NCBI GenBank assembly: GCA_022824225.1
Contig: JAJEAH010000076.1
Coordinates: forward strand, 26,778-90,777
Source of the DNA: Chloroflexota bacterium
Lineage (GTDB): Bacteria > Chloroflexota > UBA11872 > VXOZ01
DNA length: 64,000 bases
Direction of reading: 5' to 3'
Made by a program: the position numbers and the translations under genes. Under the pieces are notes generated by a model. That model was not told the DNA's origin and did not search any database. It was given only the letters and a program-made list of their open reading frames with translations. Shown here one piece after another: positions 17,212 through 26,079 of this stretch (its first letter is position 1; each line of letters begins with the position of its first letter).

Positions 17212-17823
17212 CTAGTCGCGCTTAGCGGGCAGGAGGTCTGCTACCGCAAGCGCACAATCGGGGAATTGCGCCGGGTGAAGCGTATCCTCTGCGGAATACC
17301 GCAAGTTCTGATGGTAGTACGGTGCGCCCTCGGTTGGGACTACTGGCTCTCGATACACTTCGATACGGTCGTCGCGAAGGTTTACAATCCAGCACTCCGC
17401 GATTCCCGTCGCCGCATAGAGCGGAACCTTCACGCGCCGGTCTTCTTCCAAGCTGGAAGCGGCAACTTCAACTACCAGGAAGACCTCCGCGGGCACCGGG
17501 TGCCGGCCGCTGTAGCAGTCATCCCGCTTTTGGGCGAGCACAAGGTCAGGCTCCGGCTCTGAGTTACTGTCAGGCAGCGAGATAGGATGTTGGACGCGCA
17601 CCTGTGTCCGGTCCCTTAACGTATCGAAGAAGTGATTGAGCAGCCGGTCAATTGCAGCCACGTGGCGAGGACCTTCCGGACTCATCTGATGCAAAACTCC
17701 CCGGATAAGTTCCACGTGCTCATCTTCATGGAAGAACCCGTGTTCGATCAGCCAGTGGTATTCGTCTAGGCTCAAGGGCCGTATCGTCATCAGGCTAACG
17801 GTTGGTTCCACAAGCGTCGCCAT
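17212..17823 (-). CDS. Uma2 family (DUF820) endonuclease-like protein
   Basis: The 203-residue protein fits the Uma2/DUF820 PD-(D/E)XK family, which is expanded in cyanobacteria and Chloroflexota. Features are an N-terminal LSLDEYHWLIEHGFF helix, VELIRGVLHQMSPEGPRH, the acidic EPEPDLVLAQ site (Asp near 94), and FLVVEVAASSLEEDRRVKVPLYA with Glu and Lys. This supplies the D...ExA...K pattern typical of the family. A role in DNA cleavage is commonly annotated, but experimental evidence is thin. GAGGAG lies 7 bases before the ATG. It sits between dapB and asd on the same strand without operon-like spacing. Confidence 0.85.
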   Translation of the reverse strand: MATLVEPTVSLMTIRPLSLDEYHWLIEHGFFHEDEHVELIRGVLHQMSPEGPRHVAAIDRLLNHFFDTLRDRTQVRVQHPISLPDSNSEPEPDLVLAQKRDDCYSGRHPVPAEVFLVVEVAASSLEEDRRVKVPLYAATGIAECWIVNLRDDRIEVYREPVVPTEGAPYYHQNLRYSAEDTLHPAQFPDCALAVADLLPAKRD

Positions 17824-17984
17824 GTCCGCGCTCCTCTGTGATCCTTGCTCTGTACCAGGTGTCTGCCAGAGCGGGACGCACTCATTTAGTGGGTAAGAAA
17901 TCGGCTGCGGCGCTTGCCCTTACTACCATGGGGAATGCGCTGAGAAGCCAACCCTCTGCCCAAGTGTGCGCTGTCAAGAGCACA

Positions 17985-18011
17985 GTAGCACAGGCTGTAA
18001 ACCTGTGCTAC
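17985..18011. repeat. Perfect hairpin after dapB, repeat family B
   Basis: Arms GTAGCACAGG (17985-17994) and CCTGTGCTAC (18002-18011) pair perfectly around CTGTAAA, 25 bases past the dapB stop. The same family (GTAGCGCAGGTTTGTAACCTGC type) recurs near 5013, 5045, 50091 and 60177. It could cap the dapB transcript, but no T-run follows. Confidence 0.7.
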
Positions 18012-18035
18012 CAGTAAATGCGACAAAAGATGTCC

Positions 18036-18848
18036 CTATTCGAGGCCGAGCAGCGCATCCAGTCCATGGGTGAGACCACGCAACTCCGGCGCCGCGCGCA
18101 CGGCCATGAGCACGCCGGGCACGAAGGATTCGGTGCTGGTGGAGTCCTGGCGGATGGTGAGGGTTTGGCCCAGGCCGCCAAACACGATCTGTTGGTGCGC
18201 CACCATGCCCGGCAGCCGCACGGCATGGACGTTGATGCCCCCGTGCTCGCCGCCGCGGGTGCCGACCAGCGTCTCTTTCTCCGTGGGCACGGAGATGAAG
18301 TCGCTGCCCCGGGCTTCCCGAATATCGATGGCGCTCTGCAGGGCCGTGCCGGACGGGGCGTCGATCTTGCGCTCGTGGTGGTATTCCACGATGTCGCAGT
18401 AGTCCATATGCTTGCCGATGAGCTTGCTCACGTGCATCATCAGCACCGCGGTGAGGGCAAAGTTTGGCGCCACCACTAGCCCAAGGCCGTTGGCGGCGGC
18501 AAGCTCACCCAGTTCCTCAATTTCTGAGAACTCCATGCCGGTGGTGCCGACCACGGCATGGACGCCGTGTTCCAGCGCCGCGCGCACGTTCACCCGCGCC
18601 GCGTCGGCCCGGGTGAAATCGACGATAACGTCCGTCTTGGCGCGCGCCAGCAACGTAGGCAAGTCCGTGTCGGTGGCTACGGTACTGCCGTCAGCCGTGG
18701 TAAAGCCGCCAGCGGAGGCGATGACATCCACGCCGCCGACGAGCGCGAGATCGTCTTCACGCGCCACCGCGTGCGCGACAGTCGTGCCCACGCGGCCATA
18801 GATGCCGCAAACGGCTACGCCGATGGGATTCGCACTCGTCGCAGACAT
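18036..18848 (-). CDS. dapB: 4-hydroxy-tetrahydrodipicolinate reductase
   Basis: The 270-residue enzyme reduces the DapA product in the diaminopimelate/lysine pathway using NAD(P)H. It shows GIYGRVG at 15-21 for nucleotide binding, GTTG at 101-104, APNF at 127-130, and the catalytic signature HHERKIDAPSGTA with His157, His158 and Lys161. Length equals the family norm. The start at 18848 lies 7 bases after the pnp stop, with AGGGAAA upstream, so the two genes are almost certainly one transcript. The open frame continues 82 codons further into the pnp RG-tail, but that segment is an out-of-frame reading of the pnp repeats and is not part of DapB. Confidence 0.95.
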   Translation of the reverse strand: MSATSANPIGVAVCGIYGRVGTTVAHAVAREDDLALVGGVDVIASAGGFTTADGSTVATDTDLPTLLARAKTDVIVDFTRADAARVNVRAALEHGVHAVVGTTGMEFSEIEELGELAAANGLGLVVAPNFALTAVLMMHVSKLIGKHMDYCDIVEYHHERKIDAPSGTALQSAIDIREARGSDFISVPTEKETLVGTRGGEHGGINVHAVRLPGMVAHQQIVFGGLGQTLTIRQDSTSTESFVPGVLMAVRAAPELRGLTHGLDALLGLE

Positions 18849-18855
18849 GTTTTCC

Positions 18856-21213
18856 CTACCACTTTCTTCCGGAACTACCGGAGGAATCGCGGTTGCCGTC
18901 GTCTTGTGACGACTCACGGTCGCCGCGATTGCCGTCGTTCTGTGGTGCCTCACGGTCGCCGCGGTTGCGGTCCGCTCCTGCGGGCGCGCGTTCACGATCA
19001 TAGCGTCGCGGGCCTCGTCCGCCGCGCGGCGGGCCGCGCCGGTCGGATGAATAGCCCCGGCCGCGATCACCGCCGCGACTTCCGCCGCGGTCACCCCCGC
19101 GGTCGCCCCGAGCGGAGGGTGGGCGTTCGGAGGGATGCGTGCCTTCCAAGACCGCGCGGCGCGAGAGATTCACCCGGCCCTGGTAGTCGATTTCGATTAC
19201 CATCACCATGATCTCATCGCCAATGTCGGCAACGTCTTCGGCGCGCTCCACGTAGTCTTCAGACAATTCGCCCATGCGCACCAGGCCTTCGCGCCGTCCG
19301 TCCGGCAGGCTAACGAACACGCCGGCGTTCATGATGCGCGACACCGTGCCCGTGAAGATGGCGCCCACTTCCAGCTCGGTGGTCATGTTGCGGATGGTCT
19401 CCGCCGCTTGGTCCACACCTGCCTGGGACTCGCCGGTGATGACGATGGTGCCGTCTTCCGCGATGTCGATCTTGGACTCGGTATCTTCCTGGATCTTGCG
19501 GATGGTCTTGCCGCCCGGGCCGATCACCTCGCCAATCTTCTCGGGGTTGATCTTGACGGACACCAGCTTCGGCGCATACTCGGAAAGCGCCGTGCGCGGC
19601 TCGGGCAGGGCTTCCGTCATAGCGTCGAGCACCGCCATGCGGGCGTCGCGGGCCTGCGTCAGCGCCTGTTCCATGATGGCGAACGTAATGCCCGTGACCT
19701 TGATGTCCATCTGCAGGGCGGTTACCCCCGTACTGGTGCCGGCCACCTTGAAGTCCATGTCGCCCAGGGCGTCCTCGATGCCCTGAATGTCGGTCAGGAT
19801 GGCATATTCGCCCTCGTCGCCCATCACCAAGCCCATGGCAATGCCGCCCACCGGCGCCTTGATAGGCACGCCGGCGTCCATGAGCGCCAGCGAACTGCCG
19901 CACGTGGAGGCCATGCTGGTGGAACCGTTGGAGGAGAGCACCTCGGAGACTACCCGGATGGTGTAGGGAAACTCTTCCTGGGTGGGCAGAACTTGCGCGA
20001 CCGCCCGCTCGGCCAAGCGTCCGTGGCCGATTTCACGGCGGCGGGGCGAACCCAACCGGCCCGCTTCGCCGGTGCTGAAGGGCGGGAAGTTGTAGTGGTG
20101 CATGAACGGTTTGGAATCGTCAAGTTCGAGCCCATACAGCGGCTGGGCGTCGCCGACGGAACCGAGCGTCGTGATGCTCAGCACCTGTGTCTGCCCGCGC
20201 TGGAAGAGGCCCGTGCCGTGGGTGCGGGGCAGAACCCCGACCTCGGCTGAAAGCGCGCGGATTTCCGCGGGGCCGCGTCCGTCGGGGCGCTTGCCTTCAT
20301 GGAGAATTTCGCTGCGCACGTGCTTCTTGACGGCGGACTGCACCGCGTCCTTTACGTGTTCCGGATCGTTTTCCTCGCCCAGGGCTGCCACGGTATCGGC
20401 GGTGACCGCCGCAAGCTGCTCTTCGCGGGCGGCTTTGTCCGGCTGGCCGAACGCCGCCGCGATCTTGTCCGCCACCTGCGCCTGCACTTGCTCCACCAGT
20501 TCGTCCGGCGGCCCGTGGGGGACGTAGTCGTGCTTCGCCTTGCTCACCTGGCTGATGAGTTCTTCCTGCATGGCGATGGTCTCTTGCAGGGCCTCTTGGC
20601 CGCGTTCCAGGGCGGCGAGCATTTCCGTTTCCGGCAACTGACCGGCTTCGGCCTCGACCATCATCACCGCGTCACGTGTGCCCGCGATGACCAGGTCCAG
20701 ATCGCTCTCCTCAAACTGGGACATGAGCGGGTTGATGACGAACTCGCCGTTGATGCGTCCTACGCGCACCGCGCCCACCGGCCCGCCAAACGGGATATCC
20801 GAAATGCAGAGCGCCGCGGACGCGCCGACAATGCCCATCACGTCGGTGGCGTTCTCTTGGTCCGCGCTGAGGATAGTGATGATCACCTGCACCTCGTTGC
20901 GGTAGTCCTTGGGAAAGAGCGGCCGCAACGGACGGTCGCACAGCCGCGCCGCCAGCACGCAATCGTCACTGGGCCGGCCTTCGCGCCGCAAGTACCCGCC
21001 GGGAATGCGTCCTACGGCGTAGTACTTTTCTTCGACGTCTACGGAGAGCGGGAAGAAATCGATGCCCTCGCGGGGCTTGTCGCCGACAACCGTAACCAGC
21101 AGTATCGCGTCACCGCACTGGATGGTGACGCTGCCGCTCGCCTGCTCGGCAAACCGACCGGTCTCGATGCTGAGCGTGCGACCGGCGTGGTCCGCCTCTA
21201 CCTTGTGAATCAT
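18856..21213 (-). CDS. pnp: Polyribonucleotide nucleotidyltransferase (PNPase)
   Basis: The 785-residue phosphorolytic 3'-5' exoribonuclease acts in RNA turnover and forms a homotrimer. Domains in order are: first RNase PH domain (FFPLSVDVEEKYYAVGRIPGG near 53-73), helical linker, second catalytic RNase PH domain (GIEDALGDMDFKVAGT near 485-500), KH domain (KIGEVIGPGGKTIRKI near 571-586), and S1 domain (VGAIFTGTVSRIMNAGVFV near 630). A long Arg/Gly-rich tail of about 85 residues then contains GDRGG repeats and GNRGDRE repeats. The tail is longer and more repetitive than in E. coli PNPase and may bind RNA or partners. A usual rpsO neighbour upstream is not present. A GGAAGGAT-like site lies somewhat far from the ATG. 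dapB follows 7 bases later. Confidence 0.96.
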   Translation of the reverse strand: MIHKVEADHAGRTLSIETGRFAEQASGSVTIQCGDAILLVTVVGDKPREGIDFFPLSVDVEEKYYAVGRIPGGYLRREGRPSDDCVLAARLCDRPLRPLFPKDYRNEVQVIITILSADQENATDVMGIVGASAALCISDIPFGGPVGAVRVGRINGEFVINPLMSQFEESDLDLVIAGTRDAVMMVEAEAGQLPETEMLAALERGQEALQETIAMQEELISQVSKAKHDYVPHGPPDELVEQVQAQVADKIAAAFGQPDKAAREEQLAAVTADTVAALGEENDPEHVKDAVQSAVKKHVRSEILHEGKRPDGRGPAEIRALSAEVGVLPRTHGTGLFQRGQTQVLSITTLGSVGDAQPLYGLELDDSKPFMHHYNFPPFSTGEAGRLGSPRRREIGHGRLAERAVAQVLPTQEEFPYTIRVVSEVLSSNGSTSMASTCGSSLALMDAGVPIKAPVGGIAMGLVMGDEGEYAILTDIQGIEDALGDMDFKVAGTSTGVTALQMDIKVTGITFAIMEQALTQARDARMAVLDAMTEALPEPRTALSEYAPKLVSVKINPEKIGEVIGPGGKTIRKIQEDTESKIDIAEDGTIVITGESQAGVDQAAETIRNMTTELEVGAIFTGTVSRIMNAGVFVSLPDGRREGLVRMGELSEDYVERAEDVADIGDEIMVMVIEIDYQGRVNLSRRAVLEGTHPSERPPSARGDRGGDRGGSRGGDRGRGYSSDRRGPPRGGRGPRRYDRERAPAGADRNRGDREAPQNDGNRGDRESSQDDGNRDSSGSSGRKW

Positions 21214-21805
21214 ACGGAGGATGAATCCTTCCCGTGCCCCGCCTCAGCTCCGGGTGTGGTTAGTGACTAGCAGATGCCGTCTATCTGAAACGAACCCGCT
21301 GCTTCGCAAAGTCGCTGCTTCGCAAAGTCGTTGTTTCTCGGAAACTAAGTCGTCGTTTCGCTGAAACTGAGTCGCCGTTTCCCACAGATTCCGCTATGCC
21401 CAAATGGGGCACGAGACCTGCGGAAACGCCGTCTCCCCAAAACAGCATGTGCTAGTCACCAAATACTAACCCTGTCCCGTACGTGTAATGTGGACAAGCC
21501 GGTAGCCGGCGCTTGGCACGCAATTGAGAAAAGTATTGGAGAAGATCACGTTTTCTTCCACTCTTCACTATAGCCGAGCGGATGATGCTAATTCAAGAAG
21601 AGGGAATTCACAAACTTGAGCAACAGATCGCTCCAGTTTGCGAATAGATACGCCCTACCCAGTCACCGGGCGGTTTTACAGTGTAAAATCTAAAGTGTAC
21701 TCTCTTCACACGGGCACACTAAATGAAACACAGTAGTATTTGGAGGTACCACAGTGAGATTCCACGCAGTTTCCTCCCTGGGATTCGAAAGTGGAGTGAG
21801 GGGGT
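21214..21805. other. 592-bp intergenic region upstream of pnp
   Basis: This is a divergent spacer between pnp and a plus-strand hypothetical gene. It contains the serial mini-hairpin repeat at 21299-21385 and an A/T-rich stretch around 21590-21720. No ribosomal protein S15 gene or RNA gene is recognised. PNPase often autoregulates through its own leader, so the hairpin string is of interest. Confidence 0.6.
21299..21385. repeat. Serial mini-hairpin tandem repeat
   Basis: Two 16-bp units GCTTCGCAAAGTCGCT/GCTTCGCAAAGTCGTT are followed by 22-bp units GTTTCTCGGAAACTAAGTCG.. and GTTTCGCTGAAACTGAGTCG.. and a final partial GTTTCCC. Each longer unit contains a short stem GTTTC/GAAAC. The units are joined by a common AGTCGYY linker. 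Confidence 0.8.
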
Positions 21806-22357
21806 ATGGCTGAATGGCTAAGCGATGGGCGCGTGATCACTGGTCTACTTAGTGCAGGGGCAATACTCTTTGTAGCCATTTGTGGTGGGCTAATTGCTCT
21901 TGGTCGCTTCATAGGCAGTACTAGCAAAGAGGTGAAGAACCTAGACAAGTCTGCCGAAAGAGACCGTTCCACTTTCAATAGGGTTGCCGAAGGAATCAAG
22001 AACGATGTTGACGTAATCAGAGAAGACATCAAGAAAATCCTCAATAGACTACCGTCAACATCTCCTCTAGTCGAAAGTGGCAGTCCTCTCCGGTTGACCG
22101 AATTTGGGAAGAAAATCTCAGCATCGATAAGAGCTGAGGCTTGGGCCGAAGAACTAGCGCCCACACTACTGCATGAAGTCAAAGGAAAAGAGCCCTTTGA
22201 GATCGACGAGTATTGCCAGGAATACGTCCACGAAAAGCTCACACCGGATTGGGAAAGGCGCATTGCGCGTAGTGCTTACGAGTTTGGCACTGATCAAAAT
22301 GGCATCAAGAAAGCGATGGCAGTCGTCCTCCGAGAAAAGCTGCTTTCGTACCGATAG
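21806..22357 (+). CDS. Hypothetical membrane-anchored protein
   Basis: The 183-residue protein has one N-terminal transmembrane helix (about 11-33, ITGLLSAGAILFVAICGGLIALG). A coiled-coil-prone basic/acidic stretch follows (near 40-80, KEVKNLDKSAERDRSTFNRV, then VIREDIKKIL). After it comes a compact C-terminal domain beginning PLRLTEFGKKISASI. I do not recognise a named family. The composition is more A/T-rich than the neighbouring genes, suggesting acquisition. It has a good GAGGGGGT element just before the ATG and a strong terminator 20 bases after the stop, so it is a single-gene unit. A sensory or scaffold role is only a guess. Confidence 0.65.
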   Translation: MAEWLSDGRVITGLLSAGAILFVAICGGLIALGRFIGSTSKEVKNLDKSAERDRSTFNRVAEGIKNDVDVIREDIKKILNRLPSTSPLVESGSPLRLTEFGKKISASIRAEAWAEELAPTLLHEVKGKEPFEIDEYCQEYVHEKLTPDWERRIARSAYEFGTDQNGIKKAMAVVLREKLLSYR

Positions 22358-22376
22358 CCCACCGAGCAGTGCAAAT

Positions 22377-22412
22377 CAAGACCCCTGCATCACTATGTGT
22401 GCGGGGGTCTTG
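22377..22412 (+). terminator. Strong intrinsic hairpin after the hypothetical gene
   Basis: The arms CAAGACCCCTGCA (22377-22389) and TGCGGGGGTCTTG (22400-22412) form a 13-bp stem containing one G-T pair. They are flanked by AAAT and GATTT. It lies 20 bases after the stop at 22357. The stretch from 22413 to 22686 shows no gene. Confidence 0.8.
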
Positions 22413-22686
22413 CGATTTCACCCACTAGGCCTATACCCGGGCAAGGCCGATAGGCAACCCTCGCATATTCTTCAGATCGGCATCCTTCAATGAACAGTGC
22501 CGGAATACGCCGTCCCTAGAGCGCGCATACCTACTGGCAGCCGGTGGCAGTTAGCAGCCGGTCTAGGGTAGAATTCGATCACCTCTCTATCTTGGCCCTT
22601 GGCTAGCTTGCTATGCCCAATTTGCCATCCATATTGAGTTGGCATTGCCGTGAAAAGATGCTTGTGAAGGAGACTTTAAATTCATC

Positions 22687-24888
22687 ATGCCACCGGAATA
22701 TGATGCAGCGACGTTGCGGGAGTACTGCGGCACGGTCTCACTGGAGCCGACCGCCGACGTGGCGGCCGGGTCATGGGGCACGTGGACGTTTACCTTTACG
22801 GTGGGCGCGTACGGTATGGACGACCGCTCCAACTTACGCCTGGTGATGCGGGGCGTCTGCGACTGGGGCAAGCCGAACTTCGACGATCCATCCGCGCCAA
22901 ACTACTGCCGCATCTCTACCGACGGCAACGCACAGTTGCAGGTGCACTTCGATCCCGAAAACCACGTGCGGCCCTGGCGGCGCACCATCCACGTGCACGT
23001 GCACGACGGCACGTTGAAAGCAGGCGAGCACATCTGGATCGTGCTGGGCGATACGTCGGGCGGCAGTCCCGGCAGCCAGGCGCAGACGTTTGTGGAAAGC
23101 ACGTTCGAGTTCAAGTTCTTCGCCGATAACTTCGGCACCATGCAGTTCCGCGAGCTGCCGGACGCGCCGGTGGTGCGCATCGTGGCGGGACCGGCGGCGA
23201 GTTTGGTGGCGCAGGCGCCGAGCATGGTGGCTGTGGATGAAACGTTCGACGTGCTCGTGCGCGCCGACGATGCCTGGGGCAACACGGCGACCGGTTTTTG
23301 CGGCGAGGTGGGCCTCTACCTGCCGCAACAAGCTGAGCCGCTGGCGAGCCATACTTTCAACGCACACGACGGCGGCGTCCACCGCTTCACCGGCCTGCGC
23401 CTTGACGAGACCGGCATCTTCCGCCTCCAGGCCCGCTGCGCGGACCCCGCCTTTGCCGTTTGCAGCAACCCCATCAACGTAGAAAAAGAAAAACCCGACC
23501 TGCGCCTCTTCTGGGGCGACATGCACGCCCAGACCGAAGAGACCGTGGGCACGGGCAGTCCGGACGAGTACTTCACCTATGCCCGCGACCACGCCGGGGT
23601 GGACTTCCTGGGCATCCAGGGCAATGATTTTCAGGTCACGGCTGAATTCTGGTATGAGCTGCAAGAGATCGTGAAGCGCTACAACGAGCCCGGCCGCTTC
23701 CTGACGCTGCTGGGCTACGAGTGGTCGGGCAACCATCCGGCCGGCGGTGACCATAACGTGCACTTTCTCGGCGACGAAGGCCCGCTGCACCGCTCATCCC
23801 ACTGGCAGGTTCCGGGCAATCCCGGCCCGTGGGAGGATATGTGCCCGGTTTCGAAACTCGTTGACCGCTATCGCGGCCTGGACGACGTGTTTCTGATTCC
23901 CCACATCGGCGGGCGGCGCGCCAACCTCGACTACTTTGACTCCGAGGTGATGCCCCTTATCGAAATCGCGTCAGCCCACGGCTGGTTCGAGTGGGTCTGG
24001 CAGGAAGCGCTGGAGCGCGGCTACATCACCGGGTTCGCGGCCGGCAGCGACGACCATACCGGCCGCCCGGGCACAAGCCGCCCGACCAACGGCGGCATGT
24101 TCGGCGTCCATGGCGGCTTGCTCGGCGCCTATGCGCCGGACTTGCAGCGCCGCTCGATCTGGGACGCCATTCGCGCCCGCCATACCTTCGCCTCCACCGG
24201 CGCCCGCATGCTCGTGCACATGACCGCCGACGGGCACCTGATGGGCGACATTTTCGAATCAGCTAAACCGCCCGCGCTCCGCGTACACGTGGCGGGCACG
24301 GCTCCGCTGGAGAAGGTGGAAGTGCTGCGCGGCACAGAAGTGGTGTACTCGCATCCCTTAATAGAATCCGTGAGCGGCCCGCCCCGCAAGATTCGCGTCG
24401 GCTGGCGCGGCGCGCGGATTAAGGACCGCACCCGCCGCTTGCGCTGGGACGGCAGCCTGCGCGTGAACAATGGTCGCATTATTGCGGCCAAAGGGTGGGC
24501 GTTTGACGATCCCACGGAAGGCATCGTGGAATGGAACGAAGAAAGCGTGCGTTGGACCTCCCAGACCTCCGGCGACTGGGACGGCATTGCGCTGGAAATC
24601 GCGGGCGATGCCGACACGACGCTCTCCTTCGCCTCCGCGCCGGCCACGTTTTCAGTTCGTCTGGACGAATTAGCCGACGGCAACGAGATCGTGCACCCCG
24701 GCGCCACCGGCGTGAGCAGCGAGGTCCGCATCAGCCGCGACGACGAGGAACGCGCGCCCTACGACGCGGACTTTATGTACCAAGATCCCGAGCCGCTGCA
24801 GCAAGACACTACGCCCTATTTCGTCCGCGTTACCCAGTACGACGGCGAAATGGCGTGGTGTAGCCCGGTATTCGTGAAGAGAACGTAA
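22687..24888 (+). CDS. DUF3604 / PHP-like metal-dependent protein
   Basis: The 733-residue protein has two beta-rich N-terminal segments (about 1-270) and then a PHP-type metallo-hydrolase domain typical of DUF3604. That domain has FWGDMHAQTE at about 274-283 with an Asp-x-His pair, GGDHNVHF near 353, PHIGG near 404, and AGSDDHTGRPG near 451. These Asp/His clusters would bind a di- or trinuclear metal site. Two beta domains follow to the C-terminus. No signal peptide is visible. Homologues are often annotated as DUF3604 proteins of unknown substrate; phosphoester or amide cleavage is plausible. GAAGGAG lies upstream of the ATG at a slightly long distance. A nucleoside phosphorylase follows on the same strand 111 bases later. 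Confidence 0.82.
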   Translation: MPPEYDAATLREYCGTVSLEPTADVAAGSWGTWTFTFTVGAYGMDDRSNLRLVMRGVCDWGKPNFDDPSAPNYCRISTDGNAQLQVHFDPENHVRPWRRTIHVHVHDGTLKAGEHIWIVLGDTSGGSPGSQAQTFVESTFEFKFFADNFGTMQFRELPDAPVVRIVAGPAASLVAQAPSMVAVDETFDVLVRADDAWGNTATGFCGEVGLYLPQQAEPLASHTFNAHDGGVHRFTGLRLDETGIFRLQARCADPAFAVCSNPINVEKEKPDLRLFWGDMHAQTEETVGTGSPDEYFTYARDHAGVDFLGIQGNDFQVTAEFWYELQEIVKRYNEPGRFLTLLGYEWSGNHPAGGDHNVHFLGDEGPLHRSSHWQVPGNPGPWEDMCPVSKLVDRYRGLDDVFLIPHIGGRRANLDYFDSEVMPLIEIASAHGWFEWVWQEALERGYITGFAAGSDDHTGRPGTSRPTNGGMFGVHGGLLGAYAPDLQRRSIWDAIRARHTFASTGARMLVHMTADGHLMGDIFESAKPPALRVHVAGTAPLEKVEVLRGTEVVYSHPLIESVSGPPRKIRVGWRGARIKDRTRRLRWDGSLRVNNGRIIAAKGWAFDDPTEGIVEWNEESVRWTSQTSGDWDGIALEIAGDADTTLSFASAPATFSVRLDELADGNEIVHPGATGVSSEVRISRDDEERAPYDADFMYQDPEPLQQDTTPYFVRVTQYDGEMAWCSPVFVKRT

Positions 24889-24999
24889 TCGCACCGTGCG
24901 CGCGAAATGAAGCGCCAAGGTCTTCGCGTGGCACGACCGAAGAGGCGGGGGACAAGCCCCCGCGCTACAGAATCAGAAGATGACAGTTAGCCAAAAACC

Positions 25000-25779
25000 A
25001 TGCCGTACCCAACCTTCCCTAAGAAGCACCGCGAAAAGGCGTTTATCACGCCGGAAGCCGCTGTGGACCACTTTGTGACAGAGGCGCCGCCCCTGCCGTT
25101 ACCGGACGCCGTGATCTTCTGCTATCAGTCAACCTTGTTGGCTCACATCTTGGAGCAACATCAGACGACAGGCGTCGAGCGGGGAACCTACCGCCATTTA
25201 CACTGGCTGCACGAATCGGAAAACCGGGTGGCCGTTGCCGGTGGCTTTGGCGTCGGCGCGCCCGCAGTAGTCTTGGTGATGGAGGCGCTGATAGTGCAAG
25301 GCGTTCGGCGCTTCCTCTCAATCGGCACGGCGGGCAGCCTACAACAAGACCTCTCAATCGGCGACATCGTCGTCTGTGACCGGGCGATCCGGGATGAGGG
25401 CGCTTCTCACCACTACCTGCCGCCGGAAAAGTACGCCCATGCCTCATCGGCTATGACCGGCCGGCTGGCAGGGGCGTTGCAAGGAGCGGGCACGCCGTAC
25501 AGCATCGGCACGAGTTGGACCATCGACGCGCCGTACCGCGAGACTGTCGCGGAAGTGCGGCAATACCAGTCAGAGGGCGTGCTCACCGTCGAGATGGAGG
25601 CCGCGGCGCTCTTTGCGGTAGCGGCGTACCGCGGCGTGGAGATGGGTTCGCTCCTCACCATCAGTGACTCCCTGGCAGACCGAGAGTGGGACCCGCAATT
25701 CCGCTCCGACACGACACGGGAGGGTCTGGAGACCCTCTATCGAGTTGCGCTCAAGGCCTTGGTACCGGAAGCGACGTAG
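25000..25779 (+). CDS. Nucleoside phosphorylase (uridine phosphorylase-like)
   Basis: The 259-residue protein matches the PNP/UDP phosphorylase family, which cleaves nucleosides with phosphate to base and ribose-1-phosphate. Visible motifs are GFGVGAPAVVLVMEALIVQG near 82-101, SIGTAGSLQ near 107-115, RDEGASHHYLPP near 130-141, and VEMEAAALFAVAAYRG near 198-213 for ribose binding. A TISDSLADREWD segment corresponds to the substrate-proton donor Asp region. These features favour uridine phosphorylase over hexameric DeoD, though substrate specificity is not fixed. No good Shine-Dalgarno is visible before the ATG. A CCCCCGCGCTAC dispersed repeat lies just upstream (24950-24968). Confidence 0.85.
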   Translation: MPYPTFPKKHREKAFITPEAAVDHFVTEAPPLPLPDAVIFCYQSTLLAHILEQHQTTGVERGTYRHLHWLHESENRVAVAGGFGVGAPAVVLVMEALIVQGVRRFLSIGTAGSLQQDLSIGDIVVCDRAIRDEGASHHYLPPEKYAHASSAMTGRLAGALQGAGTPYSIGTSWTIDAPYRETVAEVRQYQSEGVLTVEMEAAALFAVAAYRGVEMGSLLTISDSLADREWDPQFRSDTTREGLETLYRVALKALVPEAT

Positions 25780-26079
25780 GAGAGCTTACCGGTAGCCTGC
25801 TTACCACGAGTGACGTCACTCCGGCGCAAGCCGGAGTCCAGGAGGTGCGTTGAAGGTGGATACCGGCTTTCGCCGGTGTGACGGACGAGGCGTGTTTCTT
25901 GCTAGTCGGCAACGGCTGACACGCAAGGTGACGGCTATCAATCTGCGCAGACTTACATGGAAGACAACACGTGAGTATGCAGCGGGTTCTCAAGCAGTAG
26001 AGGACTTCCTGCCGATCAAGAGGCCACGAGTGCATGTGCCGGCGATGCCAACTCCCAACCACTCACACCTATCACGCCG
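25780..26079. repeat. 300-bp gap with paired CCGG-type palindromes
   Basis: Between the two convergent genes there is CACTCCGGCGCAAGCCGGAG (about 25815-25834), followed some 26 bases later by ATACCGGCTTTCGCCGGTGT (about 25859-25878). This is the same pair arrangement as at 61519-61583. No gene is seen. Confidence 0.75.

Noticed and set aside
18849..19094. 82-residue N-terminal extension of DapB
   Set aside because: It is an out-of-frame reading of the pnp RG-tail. A normal DapB start lies 7 bases after the pnp stop.
21214..21805. rpsO upstream of pnp
   Set aside because: The usual S15 gene partner is not encoded here. No ORF resembles it.
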